Shown here one piece after another: positions 35,553 through 43,993 of a stretch of 64,000 nt of DNA. Origin of the DNA: UBA2883 sp964017965 (GTDB lineage: Bacteria > Cyanobacteriota > Vampirovibrionia > Gastranaerophilales > Gastranaerophilaceae). Position numbers and translations under genes: made by a program. The stretch is taken from assembly GCA_964017965.1 (NCBI GenBank), contig CAXHNV010000004.1:1-64000 (forward strand), written 5' to 3'. Under the pieces are notes generated by a model that worked only from the letters and a program-made list of their open reading frames with translations, did not search any database and had not been told where the DNA came from. Positions within the stretch are counted from its first letter, which is position 1, and every line of letters starts with the position of its first letter.

Positions 35553-37226
35553 CTAAATAATATACAGCGACCCGTTATAAAAGGGTCGTTTTTTTATTTC
35601 ATTTTCAACTCTAATCAACAATTCAGACCAATCGTTCTCAACAGAACACTGAAACGGTTTTACAGAGTCATACCAAACAACATTATCCCCGCTCAAATCA
35701 AACCACCTGTAATTAGGATACTTATTGAACAGCCCGTAGGTTTTTACACCAAGAGCACCGGCAAGGTTCAAAATAACGTTATCAGAAGAAATAACTAAAT
35801 CCAAACCAGCAATAGCGTTTGCAGTATCCATAAACGTATCAAAATCCTTACCCAAATCAATAATATTCAGATTTAGTGCACTTAACTGTTCAGAAGCCTC
35901 ACCCACCTGCAAAGAATATAACTGTATACCCTCTAAGTTTGCAAGGTTTGAGAACTCTTTCAGCTCGATATCCCGACCATTATAGTTAGCTGACAAATCA
36001 CCGCTATACGCAATCCCAACCTTCAATTTATCCGTATCAAACTGAACCGGCTCCAACTCTTGCAAGTATTTTGAACTATATGGAATAAAGCACTTATCAA
36101 CCCCCAAAGGATATGGTAAATCCATTAACGGCATGTGAACAAAAGGTTTTGAGCCGATATATCCAAGCGCAGATTTTACATCTTCAAAAACCTGTATATC
36201 CTCAGTAATAATCGAATTTTTGAATAACTCAATCAAACTTTTTTGCAAAACCAAAACAGTTTCTTTTGAATATTGCTTAATAAGCGGCAAAAACCTGCCA
36301 AACATAATAGAATCGCCAAAACCTTCTTCATAATGAACTAAAAGCACTTTGTCCGAAATATCGTCTTTATAGTTCCATTTTGTCGAAAGCCCCAAAACTT
36401 CTTTCGGGTAACCAACAGGATAGTTTTCTAAATCAAAGCGCTCAGCAAAATAAGAACATCCTTTTTGGATATTACCCCAGCTAAACTCATACAACCCGTA
36501 ATTAAGCGCATGTCTCGGGGTATGAGCAAGCTCTATTAACTTTGGATAAAACTCTTTCACCTTTTTCGTATTATGCATTTTTTCATAAACAGTAAGCAAG
36601 CTTTTCACAAAATTGGCATCATCAGGAGCCAAACCGTAAGCTTTTTGAAAATAAAATAACTGCTTCTCTAAAACATCCGGAATATCTAACCTTGAATACA
36701 AATGTCCGATTGAATTATATGCAAGTGCATTAGTCTCATCGACCTCAATAAACTTTTCAAAATACTCAATAGCTTTTTCCGGAATATCAAGAGCCGTATA
36801 ATAAAAGTTTGCCAGAGCGTGATAAGTTGTTCTCTTATTAGAAGACAGCCCCTCATATACATTTACAAGAGCAATCGCTTCTGTCTGTTTATCAAACTTA
36901 GCAAGTACATAAGCAAACTTATAAAAATCCGTCGGCAAAAAATTTGTAATATGCAAAAGCACGTAATAAATCAATAACGCGCTCAGCCAGAGGTTCTGAT
37001 CCCAAACCTCATCCGCCATTGCACGAATGTTTTCTTTATATTCCTGATTGTCAGATTCTGCTATCTTTTGAAGGTTTTCAAACGGGAACTCAAATGGAGC
37101 AAAAAACTCTTCCGGATTTTCCTGAGCCAGCAAAGATTCCCAAACTATATCCTCAAGTTTCTGATACACATCATCAGGGATACGTTTTTCAAACGGTTCA
37201 ATAGAAACTAGCTGACGTCTCTCCAT
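35553..37226 (-). CDS. TPR protein with GT9/GT41-like glycosyltransferase domain
   Basis: 557 residues, no signal peptide. Residues about 80-270 contain tetratricopeptide repeats (for example AIEYFEKFIEVDETNALAYN). The C-terminal half (about 290-545) resembles the GT-B half found in bacterial TPR/O-GlcNAc-transferase-like proteins: HYEEGFGDSIMFGRFLP, LKVGIAYSGDLSANYNGRD, then DLVISSDNVILNLAGALGV and YPNYRWF, the usual sugar-nucleotide-binding end. It probably glycosylates a protein or surface polymer; the acceptor is unknown. Its last codons form the terminator of the grcA-like gene. Confidence 0.72.
   Translation of the reverse strand: MERRQLVSIEPFEKRIPDDVYQKLEDIVWESLLAQENPEEFFAPFEFPFENLQKIAESDNQEYKENIRAMADEVWDQNLWLSALLIYYVLLHITNFLPTDFYKFAYVLAKFDKQTEAIALVNVYEGLSSNKRTTYHALANFYYTALDIPEKAIEYFEKFIEVDETNALAYNSIGHLYSRLDIPDVLEKQLFYFQKAYGLAPDDANFVKSLLTVYEKMHNTKKVKEFYPKLIELAHTPRHALNYGLYEFSWGNIQKGCSYFAERFDLENYPVGYPKEVLGLSTKWNYKDDISDKVLLVHYEEGFGDSIMFGRFLPLIKQYSKETVLVLQKSLIELFKNSIITEDIQVFEDVKSALGYIGSKPFVHMPLMDLPYPLGVDKCFIPYSSKYLQELEPVQFDTDKLKVGIAYSGDLSANYNGRDIELKEFSNLANLEGIQLYSLQVGEASEQLSALNLNIIDLGKDFDTFMDTANAIAGLDLVISSDNVILNLAGALGVKTYGLFNKYPNYRWFDLSGDNVVWYDSVKPFQCSVENDWSELLIRVENEIKKRPFYNGSLYII
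35566..35596 (+). terminator. Terminator of the grcA-like gene, inside the opposing CDS
   Basis: Stem CGACCC/GGGTCG (35568-35588) followed by T7. It lies within the last codons of the convergent gene at 35553-37226. Confidence 0.85.
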
Positions 37227-37232
37227 TAAATA

Positions 37233-37637
37233 CTAATCCTTTAACTGAAACACACATTTACTACAATGTGCTTTTGGTTTTAGTACAAGATTGTCTTCCA
37301 AATCATACATTTTAGCTATTCGTGTTACCAACAAAGCTCCGCAACGAGGACAGTAGACCTCTTTTGCTCTATGAAGAATTTTCTGCTTTATAGAGGCAAT
37401 AACGTCATCACCGATAACAATATCTTGGTAACCTCGCTCCAGTTTCAACAAATCATCAGGTTCACACTTCAATGCTTTTGCAAGTTTCTGACGTACTGTA
37501 ACCGACAAAAACAAGTCCTTACCGGATTCGATATCTTCTATAACCGATAATTTCACATTCGATTTCATGGCAAGCCCTTTTGCAGACATACCTAAATCAT
37601 CTCTTGTTTTTTGTATAAACGATGCTAATGTATCCAT
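37233..37637 (-). CDS. XRE-type HTH protein with C-terminal zinc ribbon
   Basis: 134 residues. The N-terminal 65 are a Cro/CI-type helix-turn-helix (LGMSAKGLAMKSNVKLSVIEDIESG). A helical linker leads to a zinc-ribbon-like end with CPRCGALL (about 95) and CSKCVF (about 128), two CxxC pairs about 30 residues apart. Likely a DNA-binding regulator. It lies one base after the GH13-like gene ends and six bases before the TPR glycosyltransferase gene, so the three are probably cotranscribed, suggesting a link to carbohydrate metabolism. Targets unknown. Confidence 0.72.
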   Translation of the reverse strand: MDTLASFIQKTRDDLGMSAKGLAMKSNVKLSVIEDIESGKDLFLSVTVRQKLAKALKCEPDDLLKLERGYQDIVIGDDVIASIKQKILHRAKEVYCPRCGALLVTRIAKMYDLEDNLVLKPKAHCSKCVFQLKD

Positions 37638-37638
37638 T

Positions 37639-39912
37639 TTAGACTCTATCTAATAAATAAATTTTGTATTCAGCAGGCATCAATTTACCGATTGTTAATT
37701 CAGATAACGGTGATTGAAGAGATTCTTCAACAAAGTCTTCACCATTAAACTTAAATTCTGAAACTATCTGATAATCACAAGGTAAGACAATATTCTTATC
37801 AAACACCTCAGTACCCTCTCTTAATTCGGTATAAGAGTTGCCGTTTTCTTCTATAACAAACTTTTCTGTAGGAGACATAAAGTTTGCAACAACAAGATAT
37901 GCTTCTTTTGCTTCAGTTTTAGAAATTTGCCAAGCAACAAACCCGTCATCATCCTGTTTGATAATATGAGCTTCACCTGAGTTGATAATAGAAGAAGACT
38001 TAACAAATCTATCGATAGCATCGAATTTTTTGAAGAATTCTTCATCATCATTACGTGTCATAGCTATTTCTGAGCCGATAACAGCTTCAATACCTTTTTG
38101 TGTATAAGATTCATCACCGTCAACGTATAAAACAGAACGCTGTGCATTTCTGCCACCCGGTAAGAACTTGTATTTAAACCATTTAAACAATGCGCCTTCT
38201 CTGCCTAATTGAGCAGGGTATCTGTCAATAGCTTCAAATTCACCGTCTTGATTGTTATAAGTTTTGAGAATAGACAACGGCATTTTATTAGAATCAAGTT
38301 CTGTATTATAATTTGCAAGCATTGTGTTGTCTTCAACAATTGTTTCCGGAGTTTTAAAGCTTTGAGAAACGATATCGTTACCCCACAACAAATCAAATCC
38401 CATGTCTTTATGGTATTCTTTGTAGAAATTATCCCATAGCATATATTCTGCAAGAGTAGCAAAATAAAGAATGTTTTCTTTCATCTCAGAATTTAGCTTA
38501 CCGAGAACCTTACGTGGAGCTCTGTAACTAATTGGAACACCGTCTTTTTCTGAAACTTCATCGACAATATGGTCGATATGGTCAACTCTGAAACCATCAA
38601 AGTTAAAGTATTCTTGTAGTTTCTTCATATAGTTTATGAAATAAACAACGACATCGTGGTTTTCTTTACCGTTTTCAAGTTGAACGAAATAGTAAGGAGT
38701 TTGGCAATCTAGGTTTGCGTATTCCGTAACATCCTGACCTTTGAAATCAAAGTGTTTAAACATAGGATAAGATGCGCACTCACTCATTCTGTCAAACACA
38801 GGTACACCACAAGAACACCAAGCACCACCCGGAGCCGGCCACATACCTTCGTGAATCAGAGCTTGAGTAATCAAACCTTGATTAACAATATCTTGCTCTT
38901 CTAATTTTTTAGAAGTACCGACTACCTGAGCAATAATACCCTTAACTTTTTTATGTAACTTATCTTGAATATTCTTTTCTAACATTGAAGCAGACAAGAA
39001 CTTTTTAGATTCTAACAACTCTTCATCTAATCTGTCATAAATCTCTTTATAGTAATCTGTCAATGTAGCAGAACCCGTTCTCATAGATTGTTTATACATC
39101 TCTTTAACAAGATTCAAATCATCGACATTAAGCTCAGAAGAAAGGTCTTGAGCAGCTTTATCAATATACTTGTCTAATTCGTTAACCAAACCGTTGATAT
39201 CATACCACCTTGCAATATGAGGATTAGCCAGAACTGCCTTAGAGAAACGTCCTGTTTGAGGTAAAACATCATAAATAACAGGGTGCCCTGCCAGTTGAGC
39301 AAAATTAATAAAAGTTCTGACCTGTTCTGTAGCATCCGCTTCAGTAAGTTCTGTTAATTTTTCATCAGCCAATACAGCACTTGCATCAGATGAAGATGGC
39401 AAATACGCACAACCGAACTCACGCGGATGAAAAGGAATTAAATACATTGTTGTATTAAATATACCCGCATCAAGATTACCTGTAGGTAAAATAGCTAGCT
39501 GTCTGAGCCAGTTCATCATTGTACCGGTTTTTTCAGCTGAATTATCACCTAAACCTGCAAGGTTAATTAATTTGATATTATGACCTTCTTTTTGTATCCA
39601 GTTAGAATTTGCAACATTGTTTCTCGCTAAAACACTGGGATTTAAAAACTCAAATTCACCGTTATTATATACACCGTTTTGCGCCCATTTTTGTTCAAGA
39701 ACAAACAAAACTTCTTCGTTAGTAAGCTCATTGTTCGCTTTGTGATATGAATATGGTATATATCCGTATCTATTCATTAAGTCTGACAAATATTCTTTTC
39801 TGTCTTGAGAAATATTATCAGTATTATATAAAGACTTTAACGCTTTATACATAGTATTAACAGCTTCTGAACGTCTTGAATCAGTTTTTTTCTTGAATAA
39901 AAATTCTAGCAT
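37639..39912 (-). CDS. Divergent GH13-like enzyme (757 aa)
   Basis: 757 residues, no signal peptide. GH13-type blocks: region I PVIYDVLPQTGRFS (about 228), region II FDGFRVDHIDHIVD with a nucleophile-type Asp (about 437-450) and region III FATLAEYMLWDNF with Glu (about 485). Region IV, normally with His-Asp, reads YNNQDGE (about 565), so the His seems replaced. An inserted helical section (about 250-340; DLSSELNVDDLN onward) separates regions I and II, and a short beta domain closes the protein. Role in glycogen or oligosaccharide metabolism is inferred; loss of the region IV His may mean altered chemistry or specificity. First gene of the three-gene minus-strand run. Confidence 0.68.
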   Translation of the reverse strand: MLEFLFKKKTDSRRSEAVNTMYKALKSLYNTDNISQDRKEYLSDLMNRYGYIPYSYHKANNELTNEEVLFVLEQKWAQNGVYNNGEFEFLNPSVLARNNVANSNWIQKEGHNIKLINLAGLGDNSAEKTGTMMNWLRQLAILPTGNLDAGIFNTTMYLIPFHPREFGCAYLPSSSDASAVLADEKLTELTEADATEQVRTFINFAQLAGHPVIYDVLPQTGRFSKAVLANPHIARWYDINGLVNELDKYIDKAAQDLSSELNVDDLNLVKEMYKQSMRTGSATLTDYYKEIYDRLDEELLESKKFLSASMLEKNIQDKLHKKVKGIIAQVVGTSKKLEEQDIVNQGLITQALIHEGMWPAPGGAWCSCGVPVFDRMSECASYPMFKHFDFKGQDVTEYANLDCQTPYYFVQLENGKENHDVVVYFINYMKKLQEYFNFDGFRVDHIDHIVDEVSEKDGVPISYRAPRKVLGKLNSEMKENILYFATLAEYMLWDNFYKEYHKDMGFDLLWGNDIVSQSFKTPETIVEDNTMLANYNTELDSNKMPLSILKTYNNQDGEFEAIDRYPAQLGREGALFKWFKYKFLPGGRNAQRSVLYVDGDESYTQKGIEAVIGSEIAMTRNDDEEFFKKFDAIDRFVKSSSIINSGEAHIIKQDDDGFVAWQISKTEAKEAYLVVANFMSPTEKFVIEENGNSYTELREGTEVFDKNIVLPCDYQIVSEFKFNGEDFVEESLQSPLSELTIGKLMPAEYKIYLLDRV

Positions 39913-40084
39913 AATCTCTCACTCCTTTTCTTTTATGGTATCATATAAAGTAGTTAATAACAATTGTATTTACAAATTATATAATTAAGTTTTGTAACTA
40001 TTTTTACACGTGCTGACAAAATAAAAAGTTCAGGGTTATTAACTAACTACATAACAACATTACAAATTTTCAAAGGAGAAAAAT

Positions 40085-40348
40085 ATGATAAGCGGAATTT
40101 CATTCAAAGGTAGAGAAGAAATGTTAACAGCAGGCATCAAAGAAGGTATAAGCCGTCACAAATTCTTTAAAGGTGATGCACCTAGTGAAATGGTAAAAGA
40201 AGCAGCTAAAGAAGTTAAACAATTGAAGAATGCAGCTGTTGAAAGCTATAGAGCAGCTCACCAACCTATTTTGGATAAGCCGATTATATCTAACCCGTTA
40301 GCTCAAGACTCTGCTGTATCAGGTGCTAATATCCAATTCTTCGGATAA
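40085..40348 (+). CDS. Small protein of unknown function (87 aa)
   Basis: 87 residues, no signal peptide, largely one long amphipathic helix (about 35-62; SEMVKEAAKEVKQLKNAAVE). The N-terminus carries ISFKGREE and the C-terminus ends NIQFFG; short Phe-Lys/Gly motifs of this kind recur near the ends of other small proteins here. Very good Shine-Dalgarno (aaaggag). A possible promoter is CTGACA (40013-40018), 17 bases, TTATTA (40036-40041). Single gene with its own terminator. Not recognised. Confidence 0.6.
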   Translation: MISGISFKGREEMLTAGIKEGISRHKFFKGDAPSEMVKEAAKEVKQLKNAAVESYRAAHQPILDKPIISNPLAQDSAVSGANIQFFG

Positions 40349-40369
40349 TAACATCTTATATAAAGTTAC

Positions 40370-40397
40370 AAAAAGCTCTCTTAAAGAGAGCTTTTTT
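40370..40397 (+). terminator. Terminator of the 87-aa gene
   Basis: Stem AAAAGCTCTC/GAGAGCTTTT with loop TTAAA and a T-run; the stem's A-rich foot also makes it potentially bidirectional. Confidence 0.88.
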
Positions 40398-40467
40398 GCT
40401 ATAATAAATATCCAAAGAGGTAATATAAAAAAATATCATTACCTGTAGAATTATAAAAGAGGATATT
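40397..40467 (+). promoter_or_regulatory. Extended -10 promoter and hairpin leader of cysKE
   Basis: TGCTATAAT (40397-40405) overlaps the end of the preceding terminator and predicts a start near 40412. The roughly 56-base leader holds an inverted repeat AGGTAAT/ATTACCT (about 40418-40444), a hairpin or operator, then a Shine-Dalgarno (gagg) before the ATG. A link to cysteine control is possible but not shown; it is not a T-box or SAM riboswitch. Confidence 0.45.
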
Positions 40468-41358
40468 ATGATTTATAACAATGTTTTAGAACTAATCGGA
40501 AACACTCCGTTAGTCAAGTATAACGATAATATAGCACTTAAGCTTGAATTCTATAACCCGTCTAATTCTGTGAAAGACAGGGCAAGCTATTCTATGCTCA
40601 AAACAGCACAAGATGAAGGATTAATAAATTCAGATACAATCATTATTGAGCCAACAAGTGGCAATACAGGAATAGGTTTAGCGATGTGTTGTGCCGTCTT
40701 AGGTTTAAAAATTATCATTGTCATGCCTGAAAACATGTCAGAAGAACGCAAAAAAATCATCAGAGCTTATGGGGCAGAACTTGTTTTAACTCCCACTGCA
40801 TTAGGAATGAAAGGTGCAGTGGATAAAGCGTTTGAACTAAAAGAAGAATATAAAAACAGCTTTATACCAATGCAGTTTTCAAACCTTGCTAACCCCAAAG
40901 CTCACGAAACAGGAACCGCAATCGAAATATTTAAACAAACAAACGGTAATGTAGACATAATATGTGCCGGAATCGGAACCGGCGGAACAGCTATAGGGTT
41001 AAAAAACGGTTTCAAAACCCTTAAGCCTGATGTTAAAGTCTACGGAGTAGAGCCGAAAGAAAGCCCGCTGCTAACAGAAGGTCATGCAGGTCCTCATAAA
41101 ATACAAGGAATAGGTGCAAACTTTGTGACAGATATTTATAAATCAGGTTTACTTGACGGCATAATAGATATTGAAGGAAATATCGCAATACAAGAAGCTC
41201 GCAGCCTTGCGCGCACCCACGGGATTCTGTGCGGGATTTCATCAGGGGCAAATATAGCTGCTGCAAAGCAACTGTCAAAAGAGTTCCCCGACAAACAAAT
41301 AGTCACTGTCATCTGTGATTTTGGAGAAAGATATTTATCAACGGAGTTATTTGAATAA
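40468..41358 (+). CDS. cysK: Cysteine synthase (O-acetylserine sulfhydrylase)
   Basis: 296 residues; PLP enzyme that makes L-cysteine from O-acetylserine and sulfide. Seen: IGNTPLVKYND at the N-terminus, NPSNSVKDRAS with the PLP Lys (about 34), EPTSGNTGIGLA (about 61-72) binding the substrate carboxylate, GIGTGGTAIG phosphate loop (about 170) and GISSGAN near the end. The length fits the short bacterial form. The stop is followed at once by the cysE ATG; the two products commonly form the cysteine synthase complex. Confidence 0.94.
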   Translation: MIYNNVLELIGNTPLVKYNDNIALKLEFYNPSNSVKDRASYSMLKTAQDEGLINSDTIIIEPTSGNTGIGLAMCCAVLGLKIIIVMPENMSEERKKIIRAYGAELVLTPTALGMKGAVDKAFELKEEYKNSFIPMQFSNLANPKAHETGTAIEIFKQTNGNVDIICAGIGTGGTAIGLKNGFKTLKPDVKVYGVEPKESPLLTEGHAGPHKIQGIGANFVTDIYKSGLLDGIIDIEGNIAIQEARSLARTHGILCGISSGANIAAAKQLSKEFPDKQIVTVICDFGERYLSTELFE

Positions 41359-42018
41359 ATGAAGCTATTTAAAACACTTAGAAAAATTAAAGACGATATA
41401 AAAACAATAAGACAAAATGACCCTGCTGCAACAAGCACATTAGAGATACTCTTCTGCTATCCGGGGTTTCAAGCGCTTATGTCACACAGGTTTGCACATA
41501 AACTTAAATCTATGGGGGTTCCATTCCTACCGCGTTACATGTCTTATCTAACAAGAATTATTACAGGGATTGAAATTCACCCCTCAGCCCAAATCGGTGA
41601 ACGACTGTTCATCGACCACGGAGAAGGTGTCGTAATAGGTGAAACAACAATAATAGGCAATGATGTTCTAATCTATCAACAGGTAACTTTGGGCGGAACA
41701 GGTAAAGAAACAGGCAAACGTCACCCAACCATTGGCAACAATGTAATCATAGGTGCAGGAGCAAAGGTTCTCGGAAACATTACCATTGAAGACAATGTTC
41801 GAATAGGTGCCGGCTCTGTTGTCATCGATAACGTTCCGGAACACTCAACCGTTGTCGGCATACCGGGTAAAATCGTTCAACAAAAATACTTCAACGATGA
41901 CGGTGTACTTATGCACAACAGAATCCCTGACCCTATCAGCTGTGAACTAAACAGACAAAAATACGAAATTTTAGAGCTAAAAAGCAGACTTGATAATCTC
42001 GATAGTAACAATAATTAA
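41359..42018 (+). CDS. cysE: Serine O-acetyltransferase
   Basis: 219 residues; acetylates serine with acetyl-CoA to give O-acetylserine for CysK. A helical N-terminal part (PAATSTLEILFCYPGFQALMSHRFAHKL, split here) leads to left-handed beta-helix hexapeptide repeats (IHPSAQIGERLFIDHGEGVVIG; VTLGGTGKETGKRHPTIGNN) with the catalytic His in FIDHGEGVVIGE. The C-terminal tail extends well past the helix; CysE tails often end in Ile for CysK docking, but this one ends in DSNNN, so complex formation may be lost or different. Shares the cysK transcript. Confidence 0.93.
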   Translation: MKLFKTLRKIKDDIKTIRQNDPAATSTLEILFCYPGFQALMSHRFAHKLKSMGVPFLPRYMSYLTRIITGIEIHPSAQIGERLFIDHGEGVVIGETTIIGNDVLIYQQVTLGGTGKETGKRHPTIGNNVIIGAGAKVLGNITIEDNVRIGAGSVVIDNVPEHSTVVGIPGKIVQQKYFNDDGVLMHNRIPDPISCELNRQKYEILELKSRLDNLDSNNN

Positions 42019-42026
42019 TATAAATA

Positions 42027-42054
42027 TTGAACCACTATCTTTTAGTAGTAAAAT
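42027..42054 (+). promoter_or_regulatory. Promoter of the MFS gene, predicting a leaderless mRNA
   Basis: TTGAAC (42027-42032), 16-base spacer and TAAAAT (42049-42054), 6 bases before ATG 42061. No Shine-Dalgarno. Confidence 0.5.
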
Positions 42055-42060
42055 TATGGT

Positions 42061-43428
42061 ATGAAGAAATTACCGATAGTTGAAATTATATTAGTTATAC
42101 TTTGCTCAATCCTGTATTTTGCTGCAAATATACAAAGAGTTGCAGTTCCCGGTGCTATATTTGATTTATTACAACACGATTTACATACAACAGCACAATG
42201 CGTTACGGACTTAGGCTCATATTTTATGTATATCTATGCAATCAGCCAGCTTGTTATCGGGGTTCTTATTGCTCGTTACGGAGGGTTTAGAGTTGTTACA
42301 GTAGGTTCAATACTATTCTTTGTCGGAAGTATCCTATTCCCATTCTCTCAAACACTACCGTTGTTATACTTTAGCAGAGTCCTTGTAGGGTTAGGTTCTG
42401 CAACATTTTACCTGGGTATGATAAACGAAACACGAAGAATCGTTCCTAAAAAGAACTTTGGTGTTGTCCTATCACTCATCCTCTTAATCGGATACTTAGG
42501 CGGAATCGTAGCTAATGCACCGTTAGTAATTTTGATGAAAAACCTTAACTGGCATATTGCTATATTAGGTTCTGAATCAGCGTCATGGAGAGAAACATTC
42601 CTCATAGTTGCAATCGCAACAACTATCATCTCGCTTATATTTATTCTTATAAAATGTATGATACCAAAACGACCTGTCGACAAAACAGTTCATCTCGATT
42701 TAGAACTGTTCAAAGCAACATTCCAAAACAAAAGGAATTACAGCCTTTATGCGTTTGCTTGCTTTAACTACGGGCTCTATTACGTTGTACAAACAGTTTG
42801 GGGTAAAAAATTCTTAGAAGATTTCTTCTCTATGCCTGAACTCACAGCAGCTATAGTTCTGTCTATAATGGGTGCTCTCTATGCAATTGCAGGTTCAATA
42901 ATTGCATTTATGAGTAAAGCTGCACTAAACAGAAGAACCGTATTCCTAAAAATCTCAAGCCTTAACACCCTCATAGTATTTATCTCAATACTATTGATTA
43001 CTTGTTTTAACATCAAATCAACTATAGTCGGATACATCGTAGGATTCTTCTTCTGTACTATATCATTCGGAGCAAGTTTATCACCTCTATTAGTACCGTT
43101 ATTACACGACTATAACGGTTCAAGAGTCGCCAACACCTCAGTAAGCATAATGACTGCAGGATTCTATTTTGTAGTCGCAATCTTAGGTAACATATCAGGA
43201 TTCTTCCTAGACAAATTCACACCAATCGGTAGCGCTGTACATTCAAATACATCTTATATCGCTATATTTTCTTTGATGTCAGTTCTTGCAATAATATCAT
43301 TCATCAATGTTTTCAAAATAGAAGAAAGCCAGAAAACATTACGACTTATCAACCACATCAACTATGTTAAAGAAAAAGAAGAACATTGGCATGACGAATT
43401 TGAACACGATTTATATACAAATGTATAG
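42061..43428 (+). CDS. Major facilitator superfamily transporter
   Basis: 455 residues with about 12 membrane helices in two halves separated by a central charged loop (about 200-215, KRPVDKTVHLDLELF). The N-terminal half has LVIGVLIARYGGFRVVTVG, a variant of the MFS loop 2-3 motif. It ends in a charged tail (INHVNYV-like, then EEHWHDEFEHD). It appears to use the inner membrane potential to move a small solute; no substrate can be read from the sequence. Single gene between cysE and an unknown gene. Confidence 0.85.
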   Translation: MKKLPIVEIILVILCSILYFAANIQRVAVPGAIFDLLQHDLHTTAQCVTDLGSYFMYIYAISQLVIGVLIARYGGFRVVTVGSILFFVGSILFPFSQTLPLLYFSRVLVGLGSATFYLGMINETRRIVPKKNFGVVLSLILLIGYLGGIVANAPLVILMKNLNWHIAILGSESASWRETFLIVAIATTIISLIFILIKCMIPKRPVDKTVHLDLELFKATFQNKRNYSLYAFACFNYGLYYVVQTVWGKKFLEDFFSMPELTAAIVLSIMGALYAIAGSIIAFMSKAALNRRTVFLKISSLNTLIVFISILLITCFNIKSTIVGYIVGFFFCTISFGASLSPLLVPLLHDYNGSRVANTSVSIMTAGFYFVVAILGNISGFFLDKFTPIGSAVHSNTSYIAIFSLMSVLAIISFINVFKIEESQKTLRLINHINYVKEKEEHWHDEFEHDLYTNV

Positions 43429-43442
43429 ATTTACAAAATTAC

Positions 43443-43455
43443 TAGCAAAAAAATA
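43443..43455 (+). promoter_or_regulatory. TAGCAAAAAAATA motif upstream of the 164-aa gene
   Basis: Exact copy of the 13-base motif at 28422-28434, here 44 bases before the ATG at 43499. In both places GGTAAGT follows near the start. It could be a shared -35 or regulator site. Confidence 0.3.
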
Positions 43456-43498
43456 TATTTATATGCATTATTTACTTACATAGTGTAAAGGGTAAGTC

Positions 43499-43993
43499 AT
43501 GGATATAAGACAAAGTTCATTAAGCAGTAATTTTAAAGCCGTAAGAATAAGTCCGGCACCGGATAAATGGAACCAAAAAGTACTGAATTCAGTATTAAAA
43601 TCTAACTTCGTAAGAGATATAGTAAAAGAAGATGCAGCACACGAACGTGATACATTCCTTAGCTTTGCAGAACACTATGACCCCGCATACCCTGATTACA
43701 CCAGATATAACCACATGTTCTTTAATGTAACAGGGAATAATAAAGATATTACTCTAGGCGCACATTCAACATACAGATACGAATCTGCCCAATTTTTAAG
43801 AAGAGCTAAAGAAATTAAAACCGGTTCTAAAAGCCTTGAAAGAGATCTGGCAGCGCAGATTTCAAACTTAGATAGTCCGGAAACCCAAAAAGCTGATGTA
43901 CCAATCATCAACAGAACTCTTGAAAGTCTTCGTAAACTTGCCGGTGAAATAATAATCGAAAAACCTAGAGACTATGAAAGTTTCAGAAACTAG
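43499..43993 (+). CDS. Protein of unknown function (164 aa)
   Basis: 164 residues, no signal peptide or membrane segment. The N-terminus SSNFKAVRISPAPDKWNQK contains a short NFKA element like the ISFKG of the 87-aa protein. The middle is His/Tyr/Phe-rich (HYDPAYPDYTRYNHMFF) and the C-terminal half helical (FLRRAKEIKTGSKSLERDL). Its TAG stop lies in CTAG shared with the convergent aldolase gene's stop. Not recognised. Confidence 0.55.
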   Translation: MDIRQSSLSSNFKAVRISPAPDKWNQKVLNSVLKSNFVRDIVKEDAAHERDTFLSFAEHYDPAYPDYTRYNHMFFNVTGNNKDITLGAHSTYRYESAQFLRRAKEIKTGSKSLERDLAAQISNLDSPETQKADVPIINRTLESLRKLAGEIIIEKPRDYESFRN

